DNA of 64,000 nucleotides from assembly GCA_004194705.1 (NCBI GenBank), contig SADC01001281.1, positions 1 to 64,000 on the forward strand, written 5' to 3'. This document shows positions 23,040 to 35,040 of the stretch, in pieces (the stretch's first letter is position 1; each line of letters starts with the position of its first letter). The position numbers and the translations under genes are program-made. This DNA comes from Ditylenchus dipsaci (Eukaryota; Nematoda; Chromadorea; Rhabditida; Anguinidae). Below the pieces are notes generated by a model. That model did not search any database. It was not told where the DNA came from and saw nothing but the letters and a program-made list of their open reading frames with translations.

Positions 23040-23500
23040 GAGCGAACACCTCGATAAACGGACACCTAATAAAAGGGATGCCCCCGGTAAAATGACACCT
23101 TACGCCCAATCTCTTCCTATATTTTTTTCAAAAAAACTAACTTTCTTTGTGAAAAAGTGTCGGAAAACAATTTTTCTATAGTCTTAAGAGTGATAGAATG
23201 ACTTAATGGACGTTTAAACATGATTTATGAAAAGTCTTTCAACTAGTGTACCCGGTCGTTGTACCTGGTCTTTAGTGTACCCGGCCATCGGTCAGTCAAA
23301 CGAACACCCCGATAAACGGATACCTTTCGTCGTTCCCGAGGATGTCCGTTTATCCTGGTCCGACTGTATCTGTTTACATAGGCTAGGGGAAAGTCCAATT
23401 TCCATTGGGAATTTTCGTATTTGGTAATATTCGTTTTGGCAAACTTCGTTTCGGCAGTTATCGTATTTGGCAAATTTCGTTTTCAGCAAGTTTCATCCAG
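23040..23500. repeat. Two phrase-repeat patches (GATAAACGGACACC and TTCGTATTTGGCAA)
   Basis: 23040-23105 and 23285-23375 carry inverted copies of CGATAAACGGACACC-like phrases around a spacer. 23405-23495 carries four or five copies of a TTCGTTTTGGCAAA-like phrase. Both resemble arms of the phrase-repeat elements. No gene is present from 22840 to 24040. Confidence 0.5.
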
Positions 23501-24051
23501 CCTTTTCATAGAACATTTAATTAGTTGGCACTGTCAAAAAGACCAAACTACAAAGTTGTGAATATGTAACCGCCTCTTTTATGTTTCGATCTTTGCTGAA
23601 TAATTGGTGTGAACCATTTTCGGTCGCTAAGATATGATCATGAGTGATGAACAGTGCCAAATAAGTAAATGCTCTATGTAAACAGATACAACCAAAAAAG
23701 ATAATCAGAAAAAAAGTTGATAAAGGTTAAATGAAGACCCTAGTTTTTGTTTCTTCTTACACAAGAAAATATTTTTGTTAAGAAGGGCTCAAATTGATAT
23801 CCTCCCTCGAAAGACCAGATTTCCCACTCGATATCTCCCACTTTAATTTTTTCAGCCTCAAATTTCATGTTGCCATTTTTCTTTGGACTTTTGATACAGT
23901 CGAGTGCCGATATAACGGCAACCCGTTATAACGGCACCTTCTGAGAAATTTGGCTGGCTGACAAAAAACACCACAAAGTTTACCCCCGATGTAACGGCAT
24001 CACCACTGGAACGCCGTCCCGGAAAGCCGGTACCGAAAACCTAGTCCCAAG

Positions 24052-26459
24052 CAGTGTTTCCAAAATGAAAATGAGAAAACGATGAAAATGAGAATTTTCA
24101 GTGAGAAAATGAGAATTTTCAGTGAGAAGATGAAAAATTGTCACTTCTTCGTAAAATGAAAATGAGAAATTTTCATTTTCATTTGATGAAAATGAAAACT
24201 TTCATTTCCATTTGAATGAAAATGAGAATTTTCATTGGGTGAGAATGAGAATTTTTCATTTTCATTTGAATGAAAAATTTTCATTCTCATTGAATGAAAA
24301 TGAAAATTTCTCATTTTCTCACTGAAAATTCTCATTTTCACTGAAAATTCTCATTTTTATCGCTTCTTAATTTATCAGATTCTCACTGAAAAAAGACACT
24401 AGAAACGTCTAAATGTATATATTTGAGCATATCGACATGTCATTCGGCAACGAAAGCGATGAATCGTCTGAAAACTTGTCTGGCGATGGAAGTCCAATCG
24501 TTTCAAGTAAAGAAAAGGAAGTGGTCGATCCGATCTGGGGAAAAATTCGAGGAAATTACTCAAAATCAGATCAGACTTTTGAAATATAAATCATGTGTTC
24601 AGTACAACTGAAACTTTGAATCGCTTCTTCATGTGGCAAACCATTCATTCGGCGTTTTAAACATTCGAATCAGGCATTGGAGGTACTGTTTTTCTTGCAA
24701 GTCATGGCTGTTCTTGTTGCTTTTCGATTGCGCATAAGAGATTAATATTCCGTCCGCTACACGCTGGGTTCTGCCATCGAAGTGTCAAGAACTTTCTGAA
24801 GCTAGGGAAACGTGATTGTCATCGCTAGCAGGAAAAACTGGTCAATGTACAGGAGAATGAGATTGAGGTAACACAACAGGATTTTAATGCAAATCGAAAT
24901 AGGTTAGTACTCGCGCTGGATCTCAAAAATCGGTTACGAAGTTGAAGTGCTTCAAAGGATCCAGGGAGAAGACTGTCACATTACCATTGTCTTGAATACA
25001 CTCGCGCACTAGTTCTATCGCTGGATGACTTTCCCTCTGCTTTCAACACCTTCTTGTTTTGCTTATTTGTAGCTTTCGTTTCAGCCTTCCGATTGAGCTG
25101 AAATTACGGTCTAAATCTTCGCGGTAGTTGAAGAAGCGCTCACCAATATTCTGAATATATGCTGATTTATGCTGGATTTCACTACTAAAATATTAATATA
25201 CCTACGAGCTGTCTTATCCATTCTGCAGCTTTGGAAAGGTCTTCATCTTTAAGACAGTCAGATTGTCTGGATCAAATGCGCAAGCAACCATAAAAATCGG
25301 GTCGAAATCAGTCAGGTCAGTATTCAGAATATTGGTGAAGCGCTTCTTCAAACTACCGCGAAGATTTTGGACCGTCAATTTCAGCTCATTCGGCACTACT
25401 TCCTAACGAACAGCTACAAATAAGAAAACTAAGAACTTGTGAAAGCACCTCTAATCATCCAGCGATAGAACTAGTGCGCGAGTGTATTCAAGACAATGAG
25501 ATATTGTGACAGTCTTCTCTCCCTGGATCCTTTGAAGCACTTCAACAAACGGTCCACCGATTTTGAGATCCAGCGCGAGTACTAAACCTATTCGATTTGC
25601 GTTAAAATCCTGTTGTGTTTACCTCAATCTCATTCTCTGTCACCATTGACCAGTTTTTCCTGCTAGCGATGACAATCACGTATTCCTCTAGCTTCAGAAA
25701 GTTCTTGATCACTTCGATGGCAGAACCCAGCGTGTAGCGGACGGGAATATTAATCTCTTATGCGCAATCGAAAAGCAACAAGAACAGCCATGACTTGCAA
25801 GAAAAACAGTACCTCCAATGCCTGATTCGAATGTTTAAAACGCCGAATGAATGGTTTGGCCACATGAAGAAGCGATTCAAAGTTTCAGTTGTACCTGATC
25901 ACATGATTTATATTTCAAAAGTCTGATCTGATTTTGAGTAATTTCCTCGAATTTTCCCCAGATCGGATCGACCAACTTCCTTTTCTTTACTTGAAGAACG
26001 ATTGGACTTCCATCGCCAGACAAGTTTTCAGACGATTCATCGCTTTCGTTGCCGAATGACATGTCGATATTGCTCAAATAATACCATTTAGACGTTTCTA
26101 GTGTCTTTTTCAGTGAGAATCTGATAAGATTAAGAAGCGATAAAAATAAGAATTTTCAGTGAAAATGAGAATTTTCAGTGAAAATGAGAATTTTCAGTGA
26201 GAAAATGAGAAATTTTCATTTTCATTCAATGAGAATGAAAATTTTTCATTCAAATGAAAATGAAAAATTCTCATTCTCACCCAATGAAAATTTCTCATTT
26301 TCATTCAAATGGAAATGAAAAGTTTTCATTTTCATCAAATGAAAATGAAAATTTCTCATTCTCATTTTACCAAGAGAGTGAAAATGAGAAAATTTTCATT
26401 TTCATTTTTTCAAGATAAATGAAAATGAGAAATTTTCATTTTTCATTTTGGAAACACTG
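24052..26459. mobile_element. hAT foldback element with inverted transposase fragments
   Basis: Ends CAGTGTTTCCAAAATGAAAA and complement are flanked by a perfect 8-bp duplication GTCCCAAG (24044-24051, 26460-26467). The ~1.15-kb arms are inverted copies of each other meeting near 25200. The outer ~300 bp of each arm is a dense GAAAATGAAAATTTC phrase array. The inner arm carries hAT transposase remnants, including KKRKLVDPIWGKFEEI and LTVQNLRGSLKKRFTNIL, so each coding fragment is present twice, head to head. The element is inserted in an older repeat (ATAACGGCA phrases, 23895-24043 and 26468-26505). Confidence 0.9.
25877..26077 (-). pseudogene. hAT transposase N-terminal fragment (right arm copy)
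   Basis: The frame starts near MSFGNESDESSENLSGDG and runs into KKRKLVDPIWGKFEEITQNQ, the acidic leader plus the start of a BED-type zinc finger region typical of hAT transposases. The zinc-binding Cys/His residues are not complete. The left-arm copy is at 24423-24611 (+). Both are too short to work. Confidence 0.6.
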
Positions 26460-26520
26460 GTCCCAAGCAATGAAATCACCCCCGATATAAAGGGGCACTA
26501 TTCTTTTTGGACTATTTAAT

Positions 26521-26680
26521 TACCGTACTTCCTCTAATATAAGCCCATGCTCTAATAGAAGCCCACCCCCTATTTTTGACTAAGGTTTCGGAGTTAAGGT
26601 CATTTTTGATTGACAATTTCAAGATTTTTGAGAGGTTGAAAAATAGAAGCCCATGGGCTTCTATTAGAGGAAATACGGTA
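26521..26680. mobile_element. TACCGTA-family MITE
   Basis: Ends TACCGTACTTCCTCTAATA and complement (…TATTAGAGGAAATACGGTA) surround an interior with GAAGCCCA phrases. The sequence context is compatible with a TA target site as in Tc1/mariner-like MITEs. Other copies with the same ends but different interiors lie at 27674-28008, 39178-40339, 48992-49146 and 60924-61180. Single ends lie near 22509, 33340 and 47990. Confidence 0.75.
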
Positions 26681-26825
26681 GTTTAATTAGGGCTATTTAA
26701 ATATAATTAGGACTATTTAAAGGGCATGCTCGTCGCCGATGGGAATATTTTGAACGGCGGGTACCAGAGAAATTCAAACGAGAATTAATTTGACAAAACT
26801 TCGAAAATGTCGAGGAAAAATATCA

Positions 26826-26905
26826 CCTCCAGTGGCATTCGAACCGACGACGAACGTTTGCAATCCGCCGCCCCTATCCCACTAGGCCACCACTGCAATT
26901 AAATG
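26826..26905 (-). tRNA. tRNA-like sequence, probably a pseudogene or SINE head
   Basis: On the minus strand an A-box-like TGGCCTAGTGGGATAGGGGC and a B-box GGTTCGAATGCC are spaced as in a tRNA. The acceptor ends GCAGTGG and CCACTGG almost pair, and the middle offers TTGCAAA as an anticodon-loop candidate. The T-arm is too short for a regular fold, so function is doubtful. Confidence 0.35.
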
Positions 26906-26939
26906 AAGGAATGTTTTGATTACTTATTTACCGCAGGGT

Positions 26940-27270
26940 ACTCAACTAAAAATTATTTAAAAATAATTCTCGCCAGCACAGAAACTCGCCATTGGCAAAA
27001 CTCGCCAACGAGATATTCCATTTAGGGGCCTCCTGGCCGGTCTTAAGAGGGGCAGTTAAATAAAATTGTTTGTTGGCGAGATTTCGCCGTTGGCGAAATT
27101 TTCATTGCCGTGTTTCTAATTCTCCGCTGGCAAGTTTTGCCATTGGTGAAATTTGACGTTCGCGAGTTTTCGCGTTGGCTGGTCGGTTGCGTTCCGGAAA
27201 AAGTTATTCTTGTTAAAAACGAAGAAAAATTTGGGTTTGTCATTTTTTTAAAGGCCATATCTTAAACTCA
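26940..27270. repeat. CTCGCCA/TTGGCGA phrase patch
   Basis: CTCGCCA and AAACTCGCC phrases (26960-27015) face GTTGGCGAAATTT phrases (27060-27180) in inverse orientation. This looks like an imperfect foldback made of the phrase also seen at 2158-2306. There is no coding content. Confidence 0.5.
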
Positions 27271-27279
27271 AATTTTATA

Positions 27280-27670
27280 AAAATTGTTTTGTTAACTGGT
27301 CTTTTGTAGCTCATGATTCACGCTACCATATTCGCTACCACGCTACCACACTTTAGAATTTTCACCGGTTAAAGTAAAATAATGTATGTGAAATTCTCAA
27401 GATGACCCACAAGTGTTTGGAGCAAAATATATTTTCGATTAGTCCTTCATAAAACTTGGGAAAGACTGAAAGAAATACCAAACTTCTATTTTGAGATTTT
27501 GAAAGTGGTTGATATAATGAAAAGCTATGAACATTCAAAAGTTAAGGTCAAGTCGTTGTAAATTCCCAGCGGACGACTTAGAATAAATCATTCTTACATG
27601 ATTTGTGATGCTTTTGTGTCGCCCTCAAATAACTATGACTAATCATGGATCACTAACTCTATAATACGTC
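27280..27670. other. Gene-free stretch
   Basis: AT-rich, with one weak partial palindrome. I see no gene, RNA or element ends here. Confidence 0.3.
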
Positions 27671-27673
27671 TAT

Positions 27674-28008
27674 TACCGTATTTCCTCTATGGCCCGCTCA
27701 CAATGGGATGTCGATGTGGATGTTAAAGTGAATTCGATTTCAGGATCTCGCATTTTTCATTAAAAATGCCAAATCTGACATAGATCACCTATACCTAGAG
27801 AGATCTGGACATCGAATTTACTTCGACATCCACATCGACATCCCATTGTGAGCGAGGCATTAGAGGAAGTAATGCTCTAATAAGCCCACACCCCCTACTT
27901 TGAGGACCTATATATCAAAAAATAATCTTGAGATTGACGTGAAATTTTTCCGATTTTCGGGTGGTTGAAAAAAAACCCACATGTAAGCCTATTGGAGGCA
28001 ATACGGTA
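27674..28008. mobile_element. TACCGTA-family MITE with a nested palindrome
   Basis: The outer ends are TACCGTATTTCCTCTAT and …GGAGGCAATACGGTA. Inside, 27690-27862 is a second palindrome with ends GGCCCGCTCACAATGGGATG and complement. Both are non-coding. Confidence 0.7.
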
Positions 28009-28106
28009 CGTTTTTCACTGAATTTCGTATAGTTAACACAAGTTATTAAAATTATTATTATTAACAAAATCGCCATATAAAATTTTGGAAAATTAATTAA
28101 AAAAAT

Positions 28107-30277
28107 GGCTCACCCTGAGACTGACATAAATTTTTTTGATATCAATTGATTCTATCAAAAAGTCTTTCTGACATAAATTAAAACTGACAATAATTTGTCT
28201 TGACAATATTTTTTTGAATAAATTTGTTTAGTAGTTAAATGTTAAATGTTAAATTAAGTTAAATTAAATGTTTATGCAAATAATTGGTTTGAAGTTGTTT
28301 TTAAACTGTAAATAATCGGGGATTGATTTTGACAGTACCGAACTTACGTTTTCAGCAACCTGAACCCCAAAACTTTGGATAGGTACTACCTGGACAGGAT
28401 ATCCATCCCGGTCGACTGGGAAATCAAAAATCAAAAAACGAAGTTTACCCAAATTAGAAACACACTTTTTTCTTACATAAATTCTATGGGAAATCGGGTT
28501 TGATAGGGCCAAAATCGCGATTTTAAACCTCCTAACTCCGAAACCTTGGCTGAGTACCCTTGGTTCAGGGTAGGTACCCCTGGCTCAGGTGGATACCCAC
28601 CTGGATGGCCTGAAAAATGAATTTTTTTTTAAATAAAAACAAACCATCCTATCATATGAAAAATCGTGTGGTGAATCCTGTTTGTTAGGACTAAAATTAC
28701 GATTAAACCCACCCGAATCCCGAAATTCAGGTACCACCTGACCAGGTTGTCACCCAGCTGGATGGCCTGAAAAATGAAAAATTTTTTAAACTAAAAACAA
28801 ACCATCCTATCATATGCAAAATTGTGAGGGGAGTTGGGTTTGTTCAGACCAAATTCACGATTTTCCCCACCAAAACCCTAAAACCTGGGTTAGGTACTAC
28901 CTAACGAGGTGGATATCCAGCTGGAAAACCTGAAAAAATAATTTTCGATCTATAAAAATCCATTGCTACAATCCATGCTATCATATGTAAAAACGTGTAA
29001 GGAATTAGGTTTGATAAAACCGAAATCCCACTTTCACCCACCCGAACTCCAAAATCAGGGTAGGAACAACTGGTCCAGGTGAATACCCACCTGAATAACC
29101 TGAAAATAAAAAAAAACTAAATCAAAATCAAACCTTGCTATCAAAAGTAAAACTGTGACGTGAATAAGGTTTGATAAGACCAAAATCCCAATTTCACACA
29201 ACCAGACCCCAAAACCCGAAAAGGTACCTTCTGGTCAGTTGGATATCCATTTACAGGCGTTAAGCGATTGATCCAGAATTGGTCCGCACATGAATTGACC
29301 CACACTTTCCAAATAATTTGAAATTTTTTAAAATTGAAAAATTTTGCGGGCATTTAAATTTTTCAGTCTGAACCAACCAAACCAAGTGGTCGTCCACTTG
29401 CTGCGATTTCTTTTTCGTTTTTCATGTTCCGAAACCTGTTTTCCGGACTGATTTTGGGCATGCTGAAGATGGTTCGATAGTGGTAAAAAGTCTTTTTGTG
29501 TGGTTATTTTTTAATTTTGCAAAATAATTGATTTTGCCAAAATTCGATTTTACTGAAACTCAAAAAATACCCTACAAAAGGGCATTTAACAACTATCAAA
29601 CCATCTTCGGCATGTTCTAATTAGTCCAGAAAATATGTTTCAGAACCCGAAAAGTAAAAAAATTGCTTCAAGTGGACGACCACTTGGTTTGGTTGGTTCA
29701 GACTAAAAAATTTAAATTCCCAAAAAAAATTTCAACGAATTCGAAAAGTTTTGACCAATTCAAATGTGGGCCAATTCGTGTGTGGACCTATTCGGTATGG
29801 ATCAATTCGGTATGGATCAATTTGCTTAACGCTCGTAAATAGATATCCACCTGGACCAGGGTACTCATTTCGGGTTTTGTGATTAAGTAGGTGAAATTGG
29901 GGTTTTGGTCTTATCAAACCCAATTCTCCACCCGATTTTACGTATGATAATACGATTTGTTTTTGAATCTGAGTCAATTTTGTTTTAAGACCATCCAACT
30001 GCTTCTGGAGACTGGAAGGGTTAAAGTGGGTTAGTTGCTTAGTCATATTTCGAAAATAATAATATCGAAACCAAATACAGCCAAAAAACTAGCCGTAGTC
30101 AAGACAATACCATTTTTCATCAGAATCATTAATTTCGAAACAGTTTTTGCTAATATAAGTTTTATTTTAAAGAAATCGTGTCAAGACAAATTATTGTCAG
30201 TTTGAATTTATGTCAGAAAGACTTTTTGATAGAATCAATTGATGTCAGAAAATTTTTTGTCAGTCTCAGGGTGAGCC
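28107..30277. mobile_element. TIR element with 8-bp duplication and internal ~160-bp tandem repeats
   Basis: Ends GGCTCACCCTGAGACTGACA and complement are flanked by AAAAAAAT (28099-28106, 30278-30285). The left TIR region continues through TCAATTGATTCTATCAAAAAG. Between the ends lie about five head-to-tail units of ~160 bp (28290-29240), each containing AAACCATCCTATCATATG and an ACCACCTGG(A/T)CAGG-like segment. A sixth partial unit lies at 29850-30000. No transposase is encoded. Another element is nested at 29250-29841. Confidence 0.85.
29250..29841. mobile_element. Nested palindromic MITE with 8-bp duplication
   Basis: It is inserted inside the tandem-repeat element, flanked by a perfect GATATCCA (29242-29249, 29842-29849). 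The ends are TTTACAGGCGTTAAGC and GCTTAACGCTCGTAAATA. A third palindrome lies at its centre (29371-29702; arms CAACCAAACCAAGTGGTCGT and complement), giving three nested layers. Confidence 0.85.
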
Positions 30278-30469
30278 AAAAAAATCAATGGCCCTTTTAA
30301 AGTACTCGAGGTCCCTTATCTCACTAGCTACACAATAATTGGTGATGTACAATTTTTATGTACTTGTGAACCAAAAACAATAGTAACGCAGCTTTTTTCA
30401 CCGTTTCGATACACATCGGCACGAATTAGTTGAAGCCTAATGACGACAATTCTAAAATATTCCAAATAC

Positions 30470-31100
30470 CGTATTTACTAGGGTTGGGACAATACCGGTA
30501 TTTAATTCTCCGGTATAGATAACTTTAAACGGTATTTTTCGGTATTTTATTACCAAATAATTAGAAAGAAGACCAACGCAAAAAAATTCCGAAAAGTTAA
30601 AAATTTCAATATTCGCATAGTATCATGTACCATTCACGTATTCACACCATTCACGCATACATATCGTACAAGAAACTTGAATTTTTAACTATTTTTTTAT
30701 AATCCTCTTTTAACAAAACGTTATCATCCAATTTTAAAAACTGACTTTCCATGTCCGGTTTTTCATCGATAGAAACCCAATATTGAAGCCAGGATAAATA
30801 TCGATAATGATAATAGTATTGAGAACATTGTCCAACTCTACTATTCACTCTATTGAACGCTCCCCCTCCCCCTTTCTCAGCCTAAATTTAAAAAACGTGG
30901 TTGTCATTCTGTTTTCGACCCATTTTTTTTAAACTCCATTCAGGAAAGTTACCACTCATTTGGTAGCTCAACTCACTGGTTACAACATGAGTGCTAACTT
31001 GCCTGAGAAAAGTTACTGAAAAATTGTCAGGATTACAATGCCAACAACACGGTCTTAAACGCAAGTGTGGCCGTTTAATAGAATCAATACGGTAACTGTG
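30470..31100. other. Gene-free stretch with element fragments
   Basis: 30479-30560 starts TAGGGTTGGGACAATACCGG and repeats ACCGGTAT phrases, resembling one end of a phrase-repeat hAT-like element; the other end was not found. 30930-31000 holds a GTTACCACTCAT…GGTAGCTCAACTCA palindrome of a type also at 59350-59405 and 61025-61085. The promoter of the gene at 31133 should lie at the right side. Confidence 0.4.
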
Positions 31101-31132
31101 ACACAAAAAACTGCCTTTAAAATAGATTCGCA

Positions 31133-32427
31133 ATGAAAAAATTGCTTCTATTATTACTTGTATCAAAATCGAACTCTACACTTTTCAGTAACCACTTTTT
31201 TATAGATGAGCAGCAGATTGAAAAAGCTCGCACAAATCTTGAGCTTCTAAACAAAAAAGCATCTGCAGCCAAAGGAGAAGCTGAACTTAAAATAGTCAAC
31301 TAGTAGAGGCTGAGCATTATTTAGCAAAATCAGGTGATGAAATAGTTCAACACTCAATGGCGAATGATTTACCAGAACTGGAAGCTGCTGATCTACGCTA
31401 TAGAGAAGCTCTAGCTCTTGTCAAGGATGCCAAGAATGCTGCTAACGATGCCAAAGCAGAGGCTGAAGATGCAGTGGCAAAAGAAGAGCTAGAGTCAAGA
31501 TTTTTAACACAGTTAGAAAAAAATCTTGGGGCTGCGAATTATGAGAAAGCGAAATCAAAACTAGAGAAGGCTCAACGAGCTGCTGAAGAAGCCAAACATC
31601 TGCTGAACCAAAGCAGTGAAAAGCTAGAAAATCAGCCTGCATCACTGCAACTTAAGCTAATAAAAGCGCTGGCTCATCTCAAGATAGCGAAAAAAGAAGA
31701 AGAAGGCGCTTATATGTCAGCAATCAATACAAACATAAAAGCTACCAGACAAGACCTTGACCGTAGCGACAGAATTATCCAAAGTGCGAAAGAAAAATCA
31801 GAACTAATCTGATTGGCGACAAGGCGGAATATGAAAAAATGAAAAAAAGAAGTCGCAGAAGCAGAAAAAAAAAGCACATGAGGCTACAGAACAACTTGAA
31901 TACAACCAAACTGATCTGGCAGAAACTGCAAACACATATGGCAACTTTATATCACTTTATGCGCTACTGACTAAGAAGATGGCCGAAAAGCAGGCAAAAG
32001 AAACAAACGATTTTCAAGATGCTCTGTTAGCAGCACGCAAATATTCCAATCAAAAAGAAAAAGAGGTGGACTACTGTCAGTAAAAATGGCAATATTAATC
32101 AACTCATCCCTGAAAAATAAATTGGCAGAGGCAAAATATGTCGCCAAGAAAGCGGTAGAAGAGCTGGAAAAAAAACTTGCTGAAAGTAAAAGAAAGACCG
32201 AAGAAGCTGAGAAACAAGCAAAGGCTGCAGAAAAATTGAAGCAGAAGCAGCAAGAAAATGGAGAAAGAATTGCACGGCAAAAGTTAGCTGAGGAGAGAGC
32301 TGAAAGGGAACGTGTGCGGAATGCTGAATATGAATCAATGAAGGCAGCAAGAGAGCGAGATGAAGAAAATATTAAAAAGAAGTCTAATAAATTGAGAAAA
32401 TTTGCAATGGCATATGATTATGCTTAA
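31133..32427 (+). pseudogene. Secreted coiled-coil protein gene, intronless, frame conflicts
   Basis: The ATG at 31133 starts a signal-peptide-like sequence (MKKLLLLLLVSKSNSTLFSN) followed by Lys/Glu/Ala-rich heptad-like sequence with very high helix and coiled-coil character (for example AEAEKQAKAAEKLKQKQQ-type runs) to a stop at 32427. The protein-like sequence switches frame near 31300, 31805-31860 and 32070. Long A-runs lie at the second of these. With the shifts allowed for, the product would be about 430 residues without introns. The family is not recognised; low-complexity coiled coils give unreliable matches. Either a young pseudogene or homopolymer sequencing errors would explain the breaks. 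Confidence 0.55.
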
Positions 32428-32429
32428 TC

Positions 32430-34929
32430 TATTGGTCGTTTACTTACGAATATCAAAAACGATTTGGCCAAGTTTTTACTCATATTTTAAAAACATAAAA
32501 TCACATCTTTAAAGGACCCTGTCTCTTCCTTATCATGGCAATTTGAAAGGTTTGAATGCGCGCGGGACCACACACATTTTGCCAATAATAATGCCGAATT
32601 ATTTTTTATTTGCGCTAATTGTTTAAAAATAAATAATAATAAATAAATTTGAAAATTTGTTCAGAACTTAGAACCGTTCACTAGTCGAGCCCAACGTCGC
32701 TTGACAGTGCCAGATCGGACAACTTATCCGACTTGCACTGCTCCACAACTGTCACTGTCATTAGGTGACATTATATCGAATAGAACATAACCTTTTAAAT
32801 TTAAAATGCAAATAAAAGAATAATTCGAAAACATTATTGACAAAATCTATGTGGTCCCGCATGCCTCTTTATTAAGCCTAATCAAGAACCCGATTTTTAG
32901 AGTGTTCTGCGGAGACTTGCAGTGCTGTATAACGCGCCGGATCGAAAAGTCGCATCTGAAGCCCAAGCACATATTTAAAAAGTTTAAAGCCAGAAGGGAG
33001 CCAAATTTTTAAAAACTCAGAGCAAGAGCGAATATTTAAAAATTTTATAATATTTGTGAGCCGAAAGTGATCTTGAAACCAGTGGTGCATAACGCACCTT
33101 CTCTGGCTATCATACAGTATTTTCTTTAATTAGCCTACTTTGAGGGTCCGTATCTCAATCCAAAGAAAAAAATTTACATCGCTGTTTATTATTGCGTTTG
33201 CTTAGCTCCCACGAGCTCTATCGATTCCGCTTTTTCGATTTTGGATCTTCACCCGAAAATGTCGAGATCGACCCAAAATTTTCACGATTTTTGAAGGGTT
33301 GAAAAATAGACCGACATGTCGGCTAATTAGAGAAAATACGGTAATGAGACGTTTGTTCTAGACGCAGATACAGTTCAAAACAGCCGCAGAGGTGAAAAAA
33401 ACCCTACAAACATCTCAATGCTTTGAAGCTTTGAATTGGGTGGCTGTTTTGGGAGGCTTTTTAACTCCTAGTAACTGTTTTGGATTTTATTTGCTTTTAT
33501 AACAAACTTCTGATTATGCATGTTCATACTCATTTTGTGGGCCGGAATGTGCTCTACAAAATATGTATTTCCAAAAAGCATTCACTAATGATTGTTTGTG
33601 AGATAGAACTTAAAAATAGTTGAAAGTTGGCCATAGCTGAGGTTTCTGACTCAACAACTTTGCACGCCGTATAAGAAATTTTTCATTTTTTTGCTTATTG
33701 GCACTAGTCATAAGATCCCCTACAACTTGTAAAAAACCGTGTGTCGATCACTAGTTAAAATCATGCCTATCTGAAAAAACAGCTCGAGATGTTCCCTCGT
33801 TAGATTTGGGCAAGAGTTGAACACCGTATGTTAGGACGAACTCAAAAATAGGTTTTTACTCATAAGTCTAAAGCAAGATCGGTACTTATGCTATTTGGGA
33901 CCGACCGTCATTAAACAACAGGGGGGACCAAGCCATTTTTCAAGAAAAAACAACAGGGGGGACCAAGGTAAAAAATGATGGTCGGTCCCAAACAGCATAA
34001 GTACCGCAAGATCAATTTGTAGACTCAAAAAAAACAAGAAAACTTGCCTAAACCTTAGCCTTTAAAATCACGAAAATAAACAACAGGGGGGACCAAGGCA
34101 TATTTTTTCCGGGGGTCCCTCGAACATATATAGAGCCCACCCTCGGGACCGGACCAGAAGTATCTCGTATCTAGGCTAACGTAACGGGTTAATTTAAATT
34201 GGGACTGGCCCAGGTGCAACTTATATCAAGACTCGACTGTATTGCGAAAAATAAAAAAAAACACCAAATATTAAAACACATTTTTCTTCTCCTGGAACCT
34301 TTTTTTGTTCTTCATCAGCAGTTTTCCAGCCATCGGTGAAACATTCTGGATTTCTACTTGGTTCCAGCTGTCATCCTTGCGCTCTGGTATTTTCTCTTTT
34401 GTTCTCATTTTCGGCTTTCGGTCAACAGGCGAGTATTTCTGATACCAACTTACAATTTTAACACTCAAATTGGCGCTCAAACAAAAATGCTTGGCGGCTT
34501 TATAAATCTGTGATTTCAACTTGTTTAATTTAGTTGCTTGAGTGCAAATCATCAAGTCCAACTATTGGTTCTAAACCATCATCTGGTGCCAAAATATGCC
34601 TTCGTCCCCCTTGTTGTTTTTAAAGTGATCATGCTAACCATAATCACTTTTATGGCAATAATCACAGTGTTATCATAATGAACAGCTGGGACCAATGCAT
34701 TTTTCAAGAAAATGAAACAGGGGGCATGAAAGCGTTTTTCGGCACCAGATAGTGAGATAGAGCCCGACTATTTGACGATAACTGTAGCTGAAAATCTGAT
34801 ATTTCTTTTTTGCGCCTTTTTAGTTGATTTCCATCACCTATCTAAAAAATTATCAACTTCAAGTAAAACAAAGTTGCTGGAAAGGAATTTTTACTTAAAA
34901 AATAATTGGCTGAATCCGAATTTGTTGAG
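32430..34929. other. Gene-poor stretch with MITE fragments
   Basis: 33875-34015 is a palindrome (arms GGTACTTATGCTATTTGGGA and complement) containing two copies of CAACAGGGGGGACCAAG. Near 33130-33345 is a TACCGTA-family right end. A minus-strand frame at 34271-34561 (96 residues, Lys-rich, containing QIYKAAKHFCLSANLSVKIV) looks somewhat protein-like but is unassigned. Nothing else is supported. Confidence 0.4.
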
Positions 34930-35040
34930 ACCCCGCTTTATGGCTATAATTATACTTAACTACCGGGTGTCCCGAAAATACCCGACGTATTTTTAAACGG
35001 CCTTTTCAAGATCATTCTTGCATCCAAAAATTATTTCAAT
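34930..35040 (+). repeat. Direct repeat copy 1 flanking the second Merlin
   Basis: It matches 37348-37459 with a few differences, both containing ACCCCGCTTTATGGCTATAA and GTGTCCCGAAAATACCCGAC. It represents the left arm of the palindromic element at 37379-38175. The duplication spans the Merlin insertion. Confidence 0.8.

Noticed and set aside
31442..32350. Leu/Phe-rich minus-strand frames opposite the coiled-coil gene
   Set aside because: Antisense of Lys/Glu/Ala-rich coding sequence gives hydrophobic peptides automatically. The plus strand has the signal peptide and heptads.
31133..32427. Bacterial contamination or TolA-like gene
   Set aside because: No ribosome-binding site, operon partner or GC shift is present and the flanks are the same animal repeats. 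Similarity to TolA-type proteins is only compositional.
18820..34130. Recurrent CCTTGGTCCCCC/GGGGGACCAAGG stretches as a regulatory motif
   Set aside because: They occur inside palindromic MITE interiors (18716-18996, 33875-34015) and have no consistent position relative to genes.
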